This document shows positions 36,398-45,169 of a DNA stretch of 64,000 nt, piece by piece. The DNA comes from Thalassovita taeanensis (GTDB lineage Bacteria; Pseudomonadota; Alphaproteobacteria; Rhodobacterales; Rhodobacteraceae). The translations under genes and the position numbers were made by a program. Positions within the stretch are counted from its first letter, which is position 1. Each line of letters begins with the position of its first letter. The stretch is taken from NCBI RefSeq assembly GCF_900110775.1, contig NZ_FOEP01000002.1:124001-188000 (forward strand). The letters are read 5' to 3'. The notes beneath the pieces are model-generated. The model saw nothing but the letters and a program-made list of their open reading frames with translations, was not told where the DNA came from and made no database searches.

Positions 36398-36847
36398 ATG
36401 GATAACACGACGCCCCCTGCCCCCAAATCCGATATGACTGCCGGATATATTCTGGATACGCAGGTCGGATTCTTGCTGCGCCGCGCCACGCAACGGCACC
36501 TGACGATCTTTTCCGGCCTTATTCCGGCAATTACCTCGACCCAATTCGCCGCATTGTCCAAGCTGTGCGAGCTTGGCCCGACCTCGCAGAACGCCCTTGG
36601 GCGCGCAACAGCAATGGACGCGGCCACGATCAAAGGGGTGATTGACCGGCTGCGCAAAAAGGGCCTGATCACCTCGCGCCGCGACCCCGATGACCAGCGC
36701 CGGATCTTTGTCGCCGCATCCGAAGCCGGAAGCGCACTTTATCATGACACCGTACAAAGTGCCCAAAAAGTCAGCGAAGAAACCCTGTCCCCGCTGAGCA
36801 AAGCCGAGCAAACGGTCTTTCTTGAGTTTCTGTCACGGTTGACCTGA
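36398..36847 (+). CDS. MarR-family transcriptional regulator
   Basis: A 149-residue winged-helix regulator. The recognition region is TSQNALGRATAMDAATIKGV, and the wing RRDPDDQRRIFV is typical. It is divergent from the hydroxylase operon and convergent with the second importer operon, in the middle of the catabolic cluster. MarR proteins bind near-palindromes of 16-20 bases and release them on binding an aromatic or similar ligand; the three similar sites at 36232, 41556 and 43052 are good candidates for its operators. No clear Shine-Dalgarno is seen. Confidence 0.88.
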   Translation: MDNTTPPAPKSDMTAGYILDTQVGFLLRRATQRHLTIFSGLIPAITSTQFAALSKLCELGPTSQNALGRATAMDAATIKGVIDRLRKKGLITSRRDPDDQRRIFVAASEAGSALYHDTVQSAQKVSEETLSPLSKAEQTVFLEFLSRLT

Positions 36848-36877
36848 CAGAGCACCCCTCGCGATTCTGAACCCGAC

Positions 36878-37573
36878 TCAGACCCCCAGCGCCCGGCGCA
36901 GAACCTGCGGGTCGGCGCGCAGCTCTTCTGCATCAAGCGTTTTGAGGTTGGCCCCGTTTTCGATGAACACGACCCGGTCAGCCACGGACAGGACCGCATC
37001 GACCTTCTGCTCCACCAAAAGCACAGCCACGCCTTCGGCGCGCATTTGTACGACGACCTGGCGGATCGCCTCGACCATCGAGGGCTGCAACCCCTCGGTC
37101 GGTTCGTCCAACAGCAACACGCGCGGGCGCAGGCATAACGCACGGGCGGTGGCCAGCATCTGCTGCTCGCCACCTGACAGGGTTTCTGCGCGCTGATGCA
37201 TCCGTTCGCGCAGACGCGGGAACAGGGTCAGAACCCGCTCCAACACCTCAGGCGGGCTTTTGCGGGTCAGCATCCCAATCTCAAGGTTCTGCGCCACTGT
37301 GAGTTCTGAAAACAGCCGCCTGCCCTGCGGAATATAACCGATGCCCTGCCGGGGCACCTCATGCGCGGGCAACGTGTTCAGCACGACATCATCCAGCGTG
37401 ATCTGACCGTCCAGCAAGGGCAGCTGCCCCATGATCGCCTTCATCGTGGTGGTTTTTCCCGCGCCGTTCCGCCCCAACAGGCAAACGATTTCGCCGGGCT
37501 TCACAGCAAAGGACAGATTGCGCAGAATTTGCGCCCGGCCATAGGCCACATCAATATTGCGCAGCTCCAACAT
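36878..37573 (-). CDS. HAAT ABC transporter ATP-binding protein (LivF-like), second system
   Basis: A 231-residue ATPase with Walker A GRNGAGKTTTMK, signature TLSGGEQQMLATAR and Walker B VLLLDEPTEGL. It is the last gene of the importer operon; its ATG overlaps the LivG-like stop by one base (TGATG). It ends 30 bases from the marR stop. The set differs in sequence from the system at 12.5-19.1 kb, so it is not a duplication of that locus. Confidence 0.92.
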   Translation of the reverse strand: MLELRNIDVAYGRAQILRNLSFAVKPGEIVCLLGRNGAGKTTTMKAIMGQLPLLDGQITLDDVVLNTLPAHEVPRQGIGYIPQGRRLFSELTVAQNLEIGMLTRKSPPEVLERVLTLFPRLRERMHQRAETLSGGEQQMLATARALCLRPRVLLLDEPTEGLQPSMVEAIRQVVVQMRAEGVAVLLVEQKVDAVLSVADRVVFIENGANLKTLDAEELRADPQVLRRALGV

Positions 37574-38289
37574 CAGCCCGACCCCAGATAAGCGTTTTGA
37601 ACAAGCGGATTGGCGTGGATGTCCACCGGGGTGCCCTCGGCCAGAATTTCACCGAAATTCAGGACCGTAATCCGGTCGGCAAGCTCCATCACCACGCTCA
37701 TGTTGTGTTCGATCAGCAGGATCGTCGTGTCCGGCACAAGGCTGCGGATCAGGGTTTTGAAGGCAGCAATCTCGTTCTCTGCCAGACCCTGCGTTGGCTC
37801 ATCCAGGATCAGCAGGCGCGGGCGCTGTGCCAGCCCCATCGCGATCTCCAGCAAGCGCTGGTGGCCATAGCTCAGGTCCTGCGCGGTCTGGCCTATGTGG
37901 TCCGTCAACCCGACCCGCGCCAGCGCGTGCTCGACCTCGGCGCGGACCGCAACCCGGTCACGGCCAAGCCTGCGCCGCGCTGCAAGGGCCACGTTTTCCT
38001 CGACGCTCAGCTGACCGAAAACCGATGTGATCTGAAAGGTATAGGCCATACCGCGCGACACGCGCAGATGCGCAGGCAGGTCGGTCACATCCTGATCCTC
38101 AAAGCGGATACGACCAGCGCTTGGCGCGATGCGGCCGATCAGCATCGACACAAATGTGGTTTTGCCTGCGCCGTTCGGTCCGATCAGGGCACGTATTTCG
38201 CCCTCGTTCAGGGTGAAATCCACAGCATTCACAGCAACATGCCCGGAAAAGGCCCGCGTCAGACCGTGCGTCGACAGGATCACGCTCAT
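37573..38289 (-). CDS. HAAT ABC transporter ATP-binding protein (LivG-like), second system
   Basis: A 238-residue ATPase from the ATG at 38289, which overlaps the LivM-like stop as ATGA; a longer frame upstream is just an overlap with that gene. Walker A is GPNGAGKTTFVS, the signature LSYGHQRLLEIAMG and Walker B LILDEPTQGL. The LivG-type YTFQITSVFGQLSVEENV segment is present. Confidence 0.92.
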   Translation of the reverse strand: MSVILSTHGLTRAFSGHVAVNAVDFTLNEGEIRALIGPNGAGKTTFVSMLIGRIAPSAGRIRFEDQDVTDLPAHLRVSRGMAYTFQITSVFGQLSVEENVALAARRRLGRDRVAVRAEVEHALARVGLTDHIGQTAQDLSYGHQRLLEIAMGLAQRPRLLILDEPTQGLAENEIAAFKTLIRSLVPDTTILLIEHNMSVVMELADRITVLNFGEILAEGTPVDIHANPLVQNAYLGSG

Positions 38290-39230
38290 GGCAGCCAGCT
38301 CCAAATTCGGCGGCGCAGCTCGCCTGCGATGCCTTGGGGGGCGAACATGACAAGCACAACCAAGGCCACACCGGCGATCAACATATAGGCGTTGGTCACA
38401 CCCGACGACAGGTCGATCAGATAGAACATGAACAATGCCCCAAGAAACGGCCCGATGATGGTCCCGGTGCCCCCCAGCAACACCCACAACAGGGGAAAAA
38501 TCGAATATTGCACGGTCGCGAATGTCGCCCCGGCATAGCCGAACAGCAGCCCGTAACTCGCCCCCGCCGCAGCCGAGATCGTGCCGGAAATAACCACTGA
38601 AAACAGCTTGGCCCGGAACACGTTGTACCCCAGCAAGCGGGCGCGCTCTTCATTCTCGCGGATGGCGACGAAGACGCGGCCCAATGGGCGGCGGATCAGG
38701 TTCAATGTAGCAAACAGGCAGATCGCAAACAGCGTCAGCGCCGCAAGATACCGGCTGGACGGATCGCTCAGATCAATACCCCAAAGCACGCGCTCGTGTT
38801 GCTGGATGACGAAACCTTCATCGCCGCGAGTCCATCGCCCGGCCAGCAGGATCGTCAGGTAAACCGTCTGTGCGAACATCAGCGTGACGATCATGAACGC
38901 CACACCAGCAGTGCGCAGCGCCAGCAGCCCCACAACCAGCGCCAGCCCCGCCCCAGACGCGATCCCAACCAGCAAAGCCGGAGCCGGGGCGAACCCAAGG
39001 TGCCGAATGCTCAGCGCCATGCCGTACATGCCCGCAGCAAAGAACATCGCGTGCCCAAGGCTGAGCAGCCCCGTATAGCCCAGCATCACATTATAGCCGA
39101 TGGCATAGGTCGCCAGCACCATCACCCGCGCAAGATTGCCATGGTGATATGCAGGAAGGATGAAATTAAGCGCAAACAGCAGGGCAATCAGCCCGACATG
39201 CAGCACGAGGATCTTTTGCGTTTCGGTCAT
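38286..39230 (-). CDS. HAAT ABC transporter permease (LivM-like), second system
   Basis: A 314-residue permease with about eight to ten hydrophobic segments and the family motif GYTGLLSLGHAMFFAAGMYG. The coupling segment SGTISAAAGASYGLL is also typical. The start overlaps the LivH-like stop (ATGA). Confidence 0.92.
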   Translation of the reverse strand: MTETQKILVLHVGLIALLFALNFILPAYHHGNLARVMVLATYAIGYNVMLGYTGLLSLGHAMFFAAGMYGMALSIRHLGFAPAPALLVGIASGAGLALVVGLLALRTAGVAFMIVTLMFAQTVYLTILLAGRWTRGDEGFVIQQHERVLWGIDLSDPSSRYLAALTLFAICLFATLNLIRRPLGRVFVAIRENEERARLLGYNVFRAKLFSVVISGTISAAAGASYGLLFGYAGATFATVQYSIFPLLWVLLGGTGTIIGPFLGALFMFYLIDLSSGVTNAYMLIAGVALVVLVMFAPQGIAGELRRRIWSWLP

Positions 39231-40153
39231 CGGTCACGCGTCCCGAACAGGCCCTGCGGGCGAAACACCAGCACAAAGGCAACCAGCAAGGTGGCAATGA
39301 TTTTGGCCAGAGTCGGCGAAAAGAACACCGAAATGATGCCATCACTCAGCCCGATCAGCAGCGCCGCCACGATGGTCCCCGCCAAACTGCCCAGCCCACC
39401 GATGATGACCACGATGAATGACAAGAGCAACGCATCACCCCCCATCAGATAATGCGCCTGCTGGATCGGGACGATCAGAACCCCGGCCAGCGCCGCCAGC
39501 CCGGCCCCAATCCCGAAAACCAGCGCATAGACCCGCTCGACCGGGATGCCGAAGGCCTGCGCCATCTCGCTGTCCAACTGCGTTGCACGCATCAGCAAAC
39601 CGATCCGGCTGTGCCGCATCATCGCCCAGACAGCAGACAGAATGACAATACCCGCGACGATGACAAACAGCTTATAGGTGGTTGTGGACAGCCCCCAGGG
39701 CCAGAACATGTGCAGCCCCCCGTCAGACCATTCCAGCCAAGGCAGGGCAAGGCGGGTGTTGAAAGGCGGCACCACCGGGCGCGCATCGGCCCCGTACGTC
39801 ATCAACGTGACCTGTTGCAGGATATACAGCAGCCCAATCGTGGCCACGATCGTGCGCTCGGGGTCATACTCCAGCCGTTTGAGCACTGTCATATCCGCCG
39901 CTGCGGCCAACGCGCCCACAATCACGGGCACCACGATCAGCGCCGCAACAAAAGCCACGGCTGGCCCGCCGCCCACCATCGAGGTGACCCACCAGGCCAG
40001 AACCGCGCCCAGCATGTAGAATTCGCCATGCGCCACGTTCACCACGCGCATCACGCCAAACACTAGGCTAAGCCCCGACGCCATAAGCGCAAGTACAGCC
40101 GCCAGGACCGCGCCTTCCAGCGTGGCCAGCATAAGATAGGGTCCGAAATCCAT
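39227..40153 (-). CDS. HAAT ABC transporter permease (LivH-like), second system
   Basis: A 308-residue permease with the LivH motifs VVNVAHGEFYMLGAVLAWW and VVIIGGLGSLAGTIVAAL. It follows the binding-protein gene by 53 bases and overlaps the LivM-like gene at its end. With that partner it forms the membrane channel. Confidence 0.92.
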   Translation of the reverse strand: MDFGPYLMLATLEGAVLAAVLALMASGLSLVFGVMRVVNVAHGEFYMLGAVLAWWVTSMVGGGPAVAFVAALIVVPVIVGALAAAADMTVLKRLEYDPERTIVATIGLLYILQQVTLMTYGADARPVVPPFNTRLALPWLEWSDGGLHMFWPWGLSTTTYKLFVIVAGIVILSAVWAMMRHSRIGLLMRATQLDSEMAQAFGIPVERVYALVFGIGAGLAALAGVLIVPIQQAHYLMGGDALLLSFIVVIIGGLGSLAGTIVAALLIGLSDGIISVFFSPTLAKIIATLLVAFVLVFRPQGLFGTRDR

Positions 40154-40206
40154 GATATTTCCGTCTCAAATGGCCCCGGAGTTGCCTCCGGGGCGCGTGA
40201 GCAAAG

Positions 40207-41502
40207 TCAGAGAGCCTGCGTGGTGTAATCAACCTCGTCAGGGTACATCCCGTCCTCAATCGACGCGGTGTGGACCACCATCAGCTTTCCATCGACGACC
40301 TTCGAGATATATTGCGGTCCGAACACCTGATGGGTCTTGCCATTGAACACCTTGGCGCCCTGCGGGTGCTCGTTCGAATGCGGCATCGTGGTTATCGCCT
40401 CGACTGCCTCGATCAGCTTGGCGCGATCCTGCGGTCCGGCATAGCCCGCGGCCTCCATTCCGGCCTTAATGACATACAGCGTTTCCCAGCAACCAAACAT
40501 ATGCGCATAGGTCGACACATCTTTGGAATCGTTGATAGATGCGCCGTTTTCGTCAATACCGATGGCCGCGCGGAAATGCTTGTCATATTCTGTCTGATCA
40601 GGCTGCGCGTAACGCGGATTTCCCTCCCAGAAATAGGTGCCTTCGAGAAACTCCAGACCGGGGCTGGCCAGATCGACGGCCTCAAGGCTGTCAATGAAGC
40701 CGAAAATCTCGGGACGGCTTGGCCCGAAGAATTCGCCCAGTTCCTTTACGAACGTCAGCACGCCGGGGCCGACCATGACGTGATAGATCACTTCGGTCTC
40801 GCGCGGGATTTTCGGGAAGTATTTGGTGAACGAAGTTTCTGTCGGCGGGATCGGGATCAGGCCCACAACCTCGCCGCCCTGCGCTTCGATCGCGGCGGTG
40901 AAGAAATCGCGGTGATCATGGCCGAACGCATAGTCGGGGAAGATCATCGTGACTTTCTTGCCCAGGTTCTGCGACACGAATGGCGCCATCGCCTGAACCT
41001 GACTTTTCACATCGGTAATGCCCGGCTGCACAGTATAGCGGTTCAACATGCCACTGGCGACGTGGTGACCTTCGGACACCACGAAATAAGGCAGTTTCAG
41101 CTCGCCCGCACGCGGGGCAGAGCCGACAACCACATGGCTGAACAGTGTGCCGAACGCGACATCACAGTTGCTTTGGGTGGCGAATTTTTCGATCACCTCG
41201 GCGCCGCGCTTGGGATCGGTGCCGTCATCTTCGGTCACCAGTTCGACCATACGGCCATTGATGCCGCCGGCCTCGTTGATCAGGCGGACTGCGGCCTGGC
41301 TGGTGCGGTCATACCAACGGCCATAGGCGGCCCCGATACCAGTGGCGTGCTTCTGAAACCCGATACGGATCGGCGCGGCGGTTTCGGCGCTGGAATACCG
41401 CGCCCAAAGCGGCAATGCAGCTGCAGCACCGGCCCCAAGACCGAGGGTTTTGAGCGCCGAGCGGCGAGAGACAGCGGATTTAGACTCTGACGATTTTGAC
41501 AT
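40207..41502 (-). CDS. HAAT-type substrate-binding protein with Tat signal, second system
   Basis: A 431-residue binding protein. The N-terminus has a twin-arginine signal (SRRSALKTLGLGAG) and hydrophobic core; the mature protein begins near APIRIGFQKHATGIGAAYG. Tat export of a binding protein suggests folding before export. It captures the compound that the cluster degrades; an amide-/urea-type ligand is conceivable from family relatives but not shown. It is the first gene of the importer operon, downstream of operator-like site 41556-41573. Confidence 0.9.
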   Translation of the reverse strand: MSKSSESKSAVSRRSALKTLGLGAGAAAALPLWARYSSAETAAPIRIGFQKHATGIGAAYGRWYDRTSQAAVRLINEAGGINGRMVELVTEDDGTDPKRGAEVIEKFATQSNCDVAFGTLFSHVVVGSAPRAGELKLPYFVVSEGHHVASGMLNRYTVQPGITDVKSQVQAMAPFVSQNLGKKVTMIFPDYAFGHDHRDFFTAAIEAQGGEVVGLIPIPPTETSFTKYFPKIPRETEVIYHVMVGPGVLTFVKELGEFFGPSRPEIFGFIDSLEAVDLASPGLEFLEGTYFWEGNPRYAQPDQTEYDKHFRAAIGIDENGASINDSKDVSTYAHMFGCWETLYVIKAGMEAAGYAGPQDRAKLIEAVEAITTMPHSNEHPQGAKVFNGKTHQVFGPQYISKVVDGKLMVVHTASIEDGMYPDEVDYTTQAL

Positions 41503-41555
41503 AACTAAGTTTCCCTGACGGTTGTTGCGATTTAAACGTCTTTTTTTCTACAGCC

Positions 41556-41573
41556 TGTATGCACACAAACAAT
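41556..41573. promoter_or_regulatory. Operator-like site 3 (importer operon)
   Basis: TGTATGCACACAAACAAT shares GCA-ACAAACA with site 2, differing at one core base. On the minus strand it overlaps a possible promoter, TTGTTT, 16 bases, TAGAAA, that would read into the binding-protein gene starting at 41502. Confidence 0.5.
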
Positions 41574-41596
41574 TTGTCCAGCTTTTTGCCCCTGCA

Positions 41597-42958
41597 TCAG
41601 ACCCCTCGTGGCGATGCCAGCAGCCAAAGCCCAAAAACTGTGTATCCCACCATGAATATGGCCAGTGGCAGCTGACTGATCGCTGCTTTTCTATGCGTTC
41701 CGAACAGGCTGAGGGCAAGAACATGTGACAGGATGATCGCCAGAATGTGCCCCACAACCACCGATCCCGCCTGCAACAACCAGATCGCGCGAACCGTGGC
41801 ATACGTGTTGAAGAACCCAGTGGTTACGTGAACGGGGCCCATCCCGAACGCATCCGCAATCACCCCGGCAACATATTGTATCTGCACCAGAAAGCCCGGC
41901 ATGTAGTGACCAAAGTGATATCCGAAGGCGATTGGCAGGATCGCCGGGGCCAGCGCGCAGAACGCAGCCGCAAACCGCGCGCCCTGCCCAATCAGCCGCA
42001 CGCCCAGCCAGATCGCCATGGCATAGGCCGCAACCAGCATTGGCACCGCCAACCCAAGCCCTGCAAGATTTTGCGCCACAACGGCTGACCGACCGGGAAA
42101 TTCAAGCGGGTTGATCCCAATGCGGGCCATCCACCAGAACGTTTCGTTCAGGCCATCAAAGCTGCCGACGGCCAGCAGAATCACGATGAAGACCGCAAGG
42201 CTTGTGTCGGGCCGTGGCCCTGTGACGATCTTCCAGCCCGGAACCCCCAGGCGCAATCTGCCCGCCGATTGCCCGGCAACCGACAGGCTTGCATAACAGC
42301 GCAGCAACACGCCAAGACCTTCGGCGCGCCGCAGCCACGCGGGCCCGAACACCACCATCCCGATGAAATGGAAGACCCAGTAACATGCGACCATCGCCGC
42401 CAGCGCGTCAGGGTCGGACGGCGACGGATGCGCCAGCAATACAGCCGCAAAGGCCAGAAATGACAGCGACGCGGGCCAATAGCCAAGCCAACGCGGCAAC
42501 CGCGCAATGGGGCGCACACCAAGTCGCCGAATCGCCAACCACGGCCCGGTCCACGGATTGATCCAGCGCCAAAGGTCGCCCATCAGCCCCTGCAACGTCA
42601 CGAACCCAAACCAGAACATGGCCCAGACCGCCAGCGGCAGGGCATTGTGGTTCGGATCATGCGGGCCGGTCAGGCCGATAAACACCAGCCCGACCATCAC
42701 GGCAAATCCGATACAGCTGACGCCTGACTTTGCGCGCGCAAGGCGCCAGCGCTTGATCGTCGTGGGACGGAACAGCGACACCGCCATTCGCTGTGGCAAG
42801 ACAGAGATCAACAAGACCGTCGCCAGCACGCTCAGCCCGCCACCGATAATATAAAGCTGGGTTGGTAGCAGAAGGACAAATCCCTGCTCGCCCGCATGCG
42901 CCAAGGCGCGCGTGGCAGCGCAAATCAGGGCGACAACAAGGGCAAAGCGGTGAAACAT
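41597..42958 (-). CDS. Polytopic membrane protein of unknown function
   Basis: A 453-residue integral membrane protein with a cleavable-looking N-terminus (ending RALAHAGEQG) and about ten or more hydrophobic segments. Motifs such as GDLWRWINPWTGPW and PHDPNHNALPL, and several histidines near membrane edges (HFGHYMPGF), are visible. I recall similar proteins labelled fenitrothion hydrolase components, but cannot verify this, and it does not look like a hydrolase. It begins at operator site 2, divergent from hyuA, and ends just before site 3, so it belongs to the regulon. A transport or redox role in the pathway is possible. The Shine-Dalgarno is weak. Confidence 0.65.
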   Translation of the reverse strand: MFHRFALVVALICAATRALAHAGEQGFVLLLPTQLYIIGGGLSVLATVLLISVLPQRMAVSLFRPTTIKRWRLARAKSGVSCIGFAVMVGLVFIGLTGPHDPNHNALPLAVWAMFWFGFVTLQGLMGDLWRWINPWTGPWLAIRRLGVRPIARLPRWLGYWPASLSFLAFAAVLLAHPSPSDPDALAAMVACYWVFHFIGMVVFGPAWLRRAEGLGVLLRCYASLSVAGQSAGRLRLGVPGWKIVTGPRPDTSLAVFIVILLAVGSFDGLNETFWWMARIGINPLEFPGRSAVVAQNLAGLGLAVPMLVAAYAMAIWLGVRLIGQGARFAAAFCALAPAILPIAFGYHFGHYMPGFLVQIQYVAGVIADAFGMGPVHVTTGFFNTYATVRAIWLLQAGSVVVGHILAIILSHVLALSLFGTHRKAAISQLPLAIFMVGYTVFGLWLLASPRGV

Positions 42959-43051
42959 GTATCCGACTATGGGTAAATCTGCTCGAATTGCAAAGCTGAT
43001 TGCAGCTGCAGATGGACGCACCGTTGACTTTCGCGGGACATTGCTGAAATC

Positions 43052-43067
43052 ATTTGCATACAAACAG
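43052..43067. promoter_or_regulatory. Operator-like site 2 (hyuAB / membrane protein)
   Basis: ATTTGCATACAAACAG contains the near-palindrome TTTGCATACAAA and matches site 1 over GNATACAAACAG. It lies 41 bases before hyuA (starting at 43109) and about 95 bases before the divergent membrane-protein gene (42958), so it could serve both. Confidence 0.65.
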
Positions 43068-43108
43068 TCTTGGCGCAAAAATGGCTTGGCAGCGGCAAAG
43101 GACAACGG

Positions 43109-45169
43109 ATGACGAATGGTGATGCGGGACAGGTTGTAGGCGTTGATGTCGGTGGCACGTTCACCGACCTGATCATGATGGATCAGGCAACGGGGCAGGT
43201 CAGGCTGGCCAAGGTGCCCTCCTCGCTGGACAATCAGGCCTTTGGTGTATTGGCCGCGCTGAACGAAGCGCAGGCCGACCTGACGACGGTGAAACTGATT
43301 GTGCATGGCACCACGACAACGACCAACGCGGTGCTTGAGCGTAAACTGTCACGCACCGGGCTGATCACCACGCAAGGCTTTCGCGATGTTCTGGAACTGG
43401 GGCGCCGCACCCGACCGCATGCTTACGGCATGACAGGGCAGTTCGTGCCAGTGATCCCACGCGATCTGCGCCTTGAGGTTCCCGAACGCATGGACGCCGC
43501 CGGGCAGGTCGTGACACCGCTGGACGAAGCCGCAGTCGAGGCCGCAGGCCGTGCCTTGCTAGAGGCCGGATGCGTGTCGGTTGTGGTCCACTTTCTTCAC
43601 GCCTATGCCAACCCTGTGCATGAACTGCGCAGCGCCGAAGTTCTGCGCCGGTTCTGGCCGAACGATCACATTACAATGGGTCATTCGCTGCTGTCGGAAA
43701 GCCGCGAGTTCGAACGCGGCGTCACGGCGGCAGTCAACGCCAGTGTGCAACCCCTATTGGAACGCTACCTGCGCCGTCTGACGCTTGAGCTAAGCAACGG
43801 TGGCTATGGCGGCGAGGTTCTGGTGATGAACGGCAACGGCGGTATGGTGTCGTCGCGCACGGTCGCACGAGAGGCCGCAAAAACGGTGATGTCTGGCCCG
43901 GCCTCGGGCGTTATGGCAGCAGCCTATACCGGGCGGCGCGCCGGAATGCCCGATTTGATCACCTATGATATGGGGGGCACCTCGACCGATGTGGCGTTGA
44001 TCCGGGGGGCGGAACCCTCGGTTTCAAACGAGATCGAGATCGAATACGCCATGCCGATCCATGTTCCGATGGTCGATGTGCGCACTGTCGGCGCGGGCGG
44101 CGGGTCCATCGCGCGGGTCAATGCCGCCGGTCTGCTCGAGGTCGGTCCGCACAGCGCCGGGGCAAACCCCGGCCCCATCTGCTATGGGCGCGGCGGCACC
44201 GAGCCCACGATTTCCGATGCGAACCTGCTGCTGGGGCGACTGAACCCGGCCAAGCTGAAATCCGTCGAAGGTGGGGTTGACCTGTCGGACGTGACACAGG
44301 CGTTTGACGCCCGCCTTGGCCAAAAACTGGGGCTGGATGCCGTGGCGGCGGCGGATGCCGTAATCCGGCTGGCCAATATCAAAATGGCGGGGGCGATCCG
44401 CATGGTGTCGGTCTCGCTTGGGGCCGATCCACGCGATTTCGCGCTCTTTGCCTTTGGCGGGGCCGGGCCGCTGCATGCCACGGCACTGGCGCGCGAATTG
44501 GGGGTGCCGCGGGTGTTGGTGCCATCGCGACCCGGCATCACCAACGCGCTTGGCTGCGTTGTGGCCGACCTGCGCCATGATTTCGTCAGTACGCTGAACA
44601 CACCGCTTGATGCGCTGGACATGGGGCGGCTGCATCAGGTGCTTGATGCCCAGACCAAAGACGGCGAAGCGCTGATTGCGCGCGAAGAGATCCAGATCAG
44701 ACGCCTGCGCCGCGTCTATTCCGTGGATATGCAATTCGTCGGGCAAACCCATCTGCTGCGCGTCCCTCTTGATGGTGCGGAGGTCACAAAAGACGGCCTG
44801 CTTGCCGCCTTTGAAGACGCTTATTTCAAACGGTTCCGGGTGCGCCTGGCGGATGTGCGGGCGAATGTGGTCAACGCCAATACATCCGTCATCGGCGAAC
44901 GGGCAGAACTGGACCTGTCCACGCTGATCGACCCCGCCGGGCGCAAAGCCACGCTGGCAGACGCCCAAACCGGGCAGCGGCCGGTGTTTTTCGACGGCGC
45001 ATGGCATGAAACGCCCCTGTACTGGCGCGATCATCTGCCGGACGGGTTTGCGATCACCGGCCCCGCGATCATCGAACAGATGGACACCACCGTATTGATC
45101 GAACCGGGCGACCACGCCTACGGCGACGAAGATGGCAATATCATCATCAAATTGGGGCGCGGCACATGA
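43109..45169 (+). CDS. hyuA: Hydantoinase/oxoprolinase A subunit
   Basis: A 686-residue ATP-binding (ASKHA-fold) subunit of the hydantoinase, 5-oxoprolinase, acetone/acetophenone carboxylase family. Motifs are VVGVDVGGTFTDLIMMD, VHGTTTTTNAVLERK, GPASGVMAAAYTG and YDMGGTSTDVALI. The ATG at 43109 follows AAAGGA and is preferred to one 13 codons earlier that overlaps operator site 2. Family members phosphorylate a lactam, imide or ketone to drive ring opening or carboxylation. Here a lactam or imide formed by the upstream hydroxylase/reductase steps is likely. Confidence 0.9.
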   Translation: MTNGDAGQVVGVDVGGTFTDLIMMDQATGQVRLAKVPSSLDNQAFGVLAALNEAQADLTTVKLIVHGTTTTTNAVLERKLSRTGLITTQGFRDVLELGRRTRPHAYGMTGQFVPVIPRDLRLEVPERMDAAGQVVTPLDEAAVEAAGRALLEAGCVSVVVHFLHAYANPVHELRSAEVLRRFWPNDHITMGHSLLSESREFERGVTAAVNASVQPLLERYLRRLTLELSNGGYGGEVLVMNGNGGMVSSRTVAREAAKTVMSGPASGVMAAAYTGRRAGMPDLITYDMGGTSTDVALIRGAEPSVSNEIEIEYAMPIHVPMVDVRTVGAGGGSIARVNAAGLLEVGPHSAGANPGPICYGRGGTEPTISDANLLLGRLNPAKLKSVEGGVDLSDVTQAFDARLGQKLGLDAVAAADAVIRLANIKMAGAIRMVSVSLGADPRDFALFAFGGAGPLHATALARELGVPRVLVPSRPGITNALGCVVADLRHDFVSTLNTPLDALDMGRLHQVLDAQTKDGEALIAREEIQIRRLRRVYSVDMQFVGQTHLLRVPLDGAEVTKDGLLAAFEDAYFKRFRVRLADVRANVVNANTSVIGERAELDLSTLIDPAGRKATLADAQTGQRPVFFDGAWHETPLYWRDHLPDGFAITGPAIIEQMDTTVLIEPGDHAYGDEDGNIIIKLGRGT

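Noticed and set aside
38290-38487. Longer N-terminus for the second LivG-like ATPase.
   Set aside because: It only overlaps the LivM-like gene. The family N-terminus starts at 38289 with an ATGA overlap.
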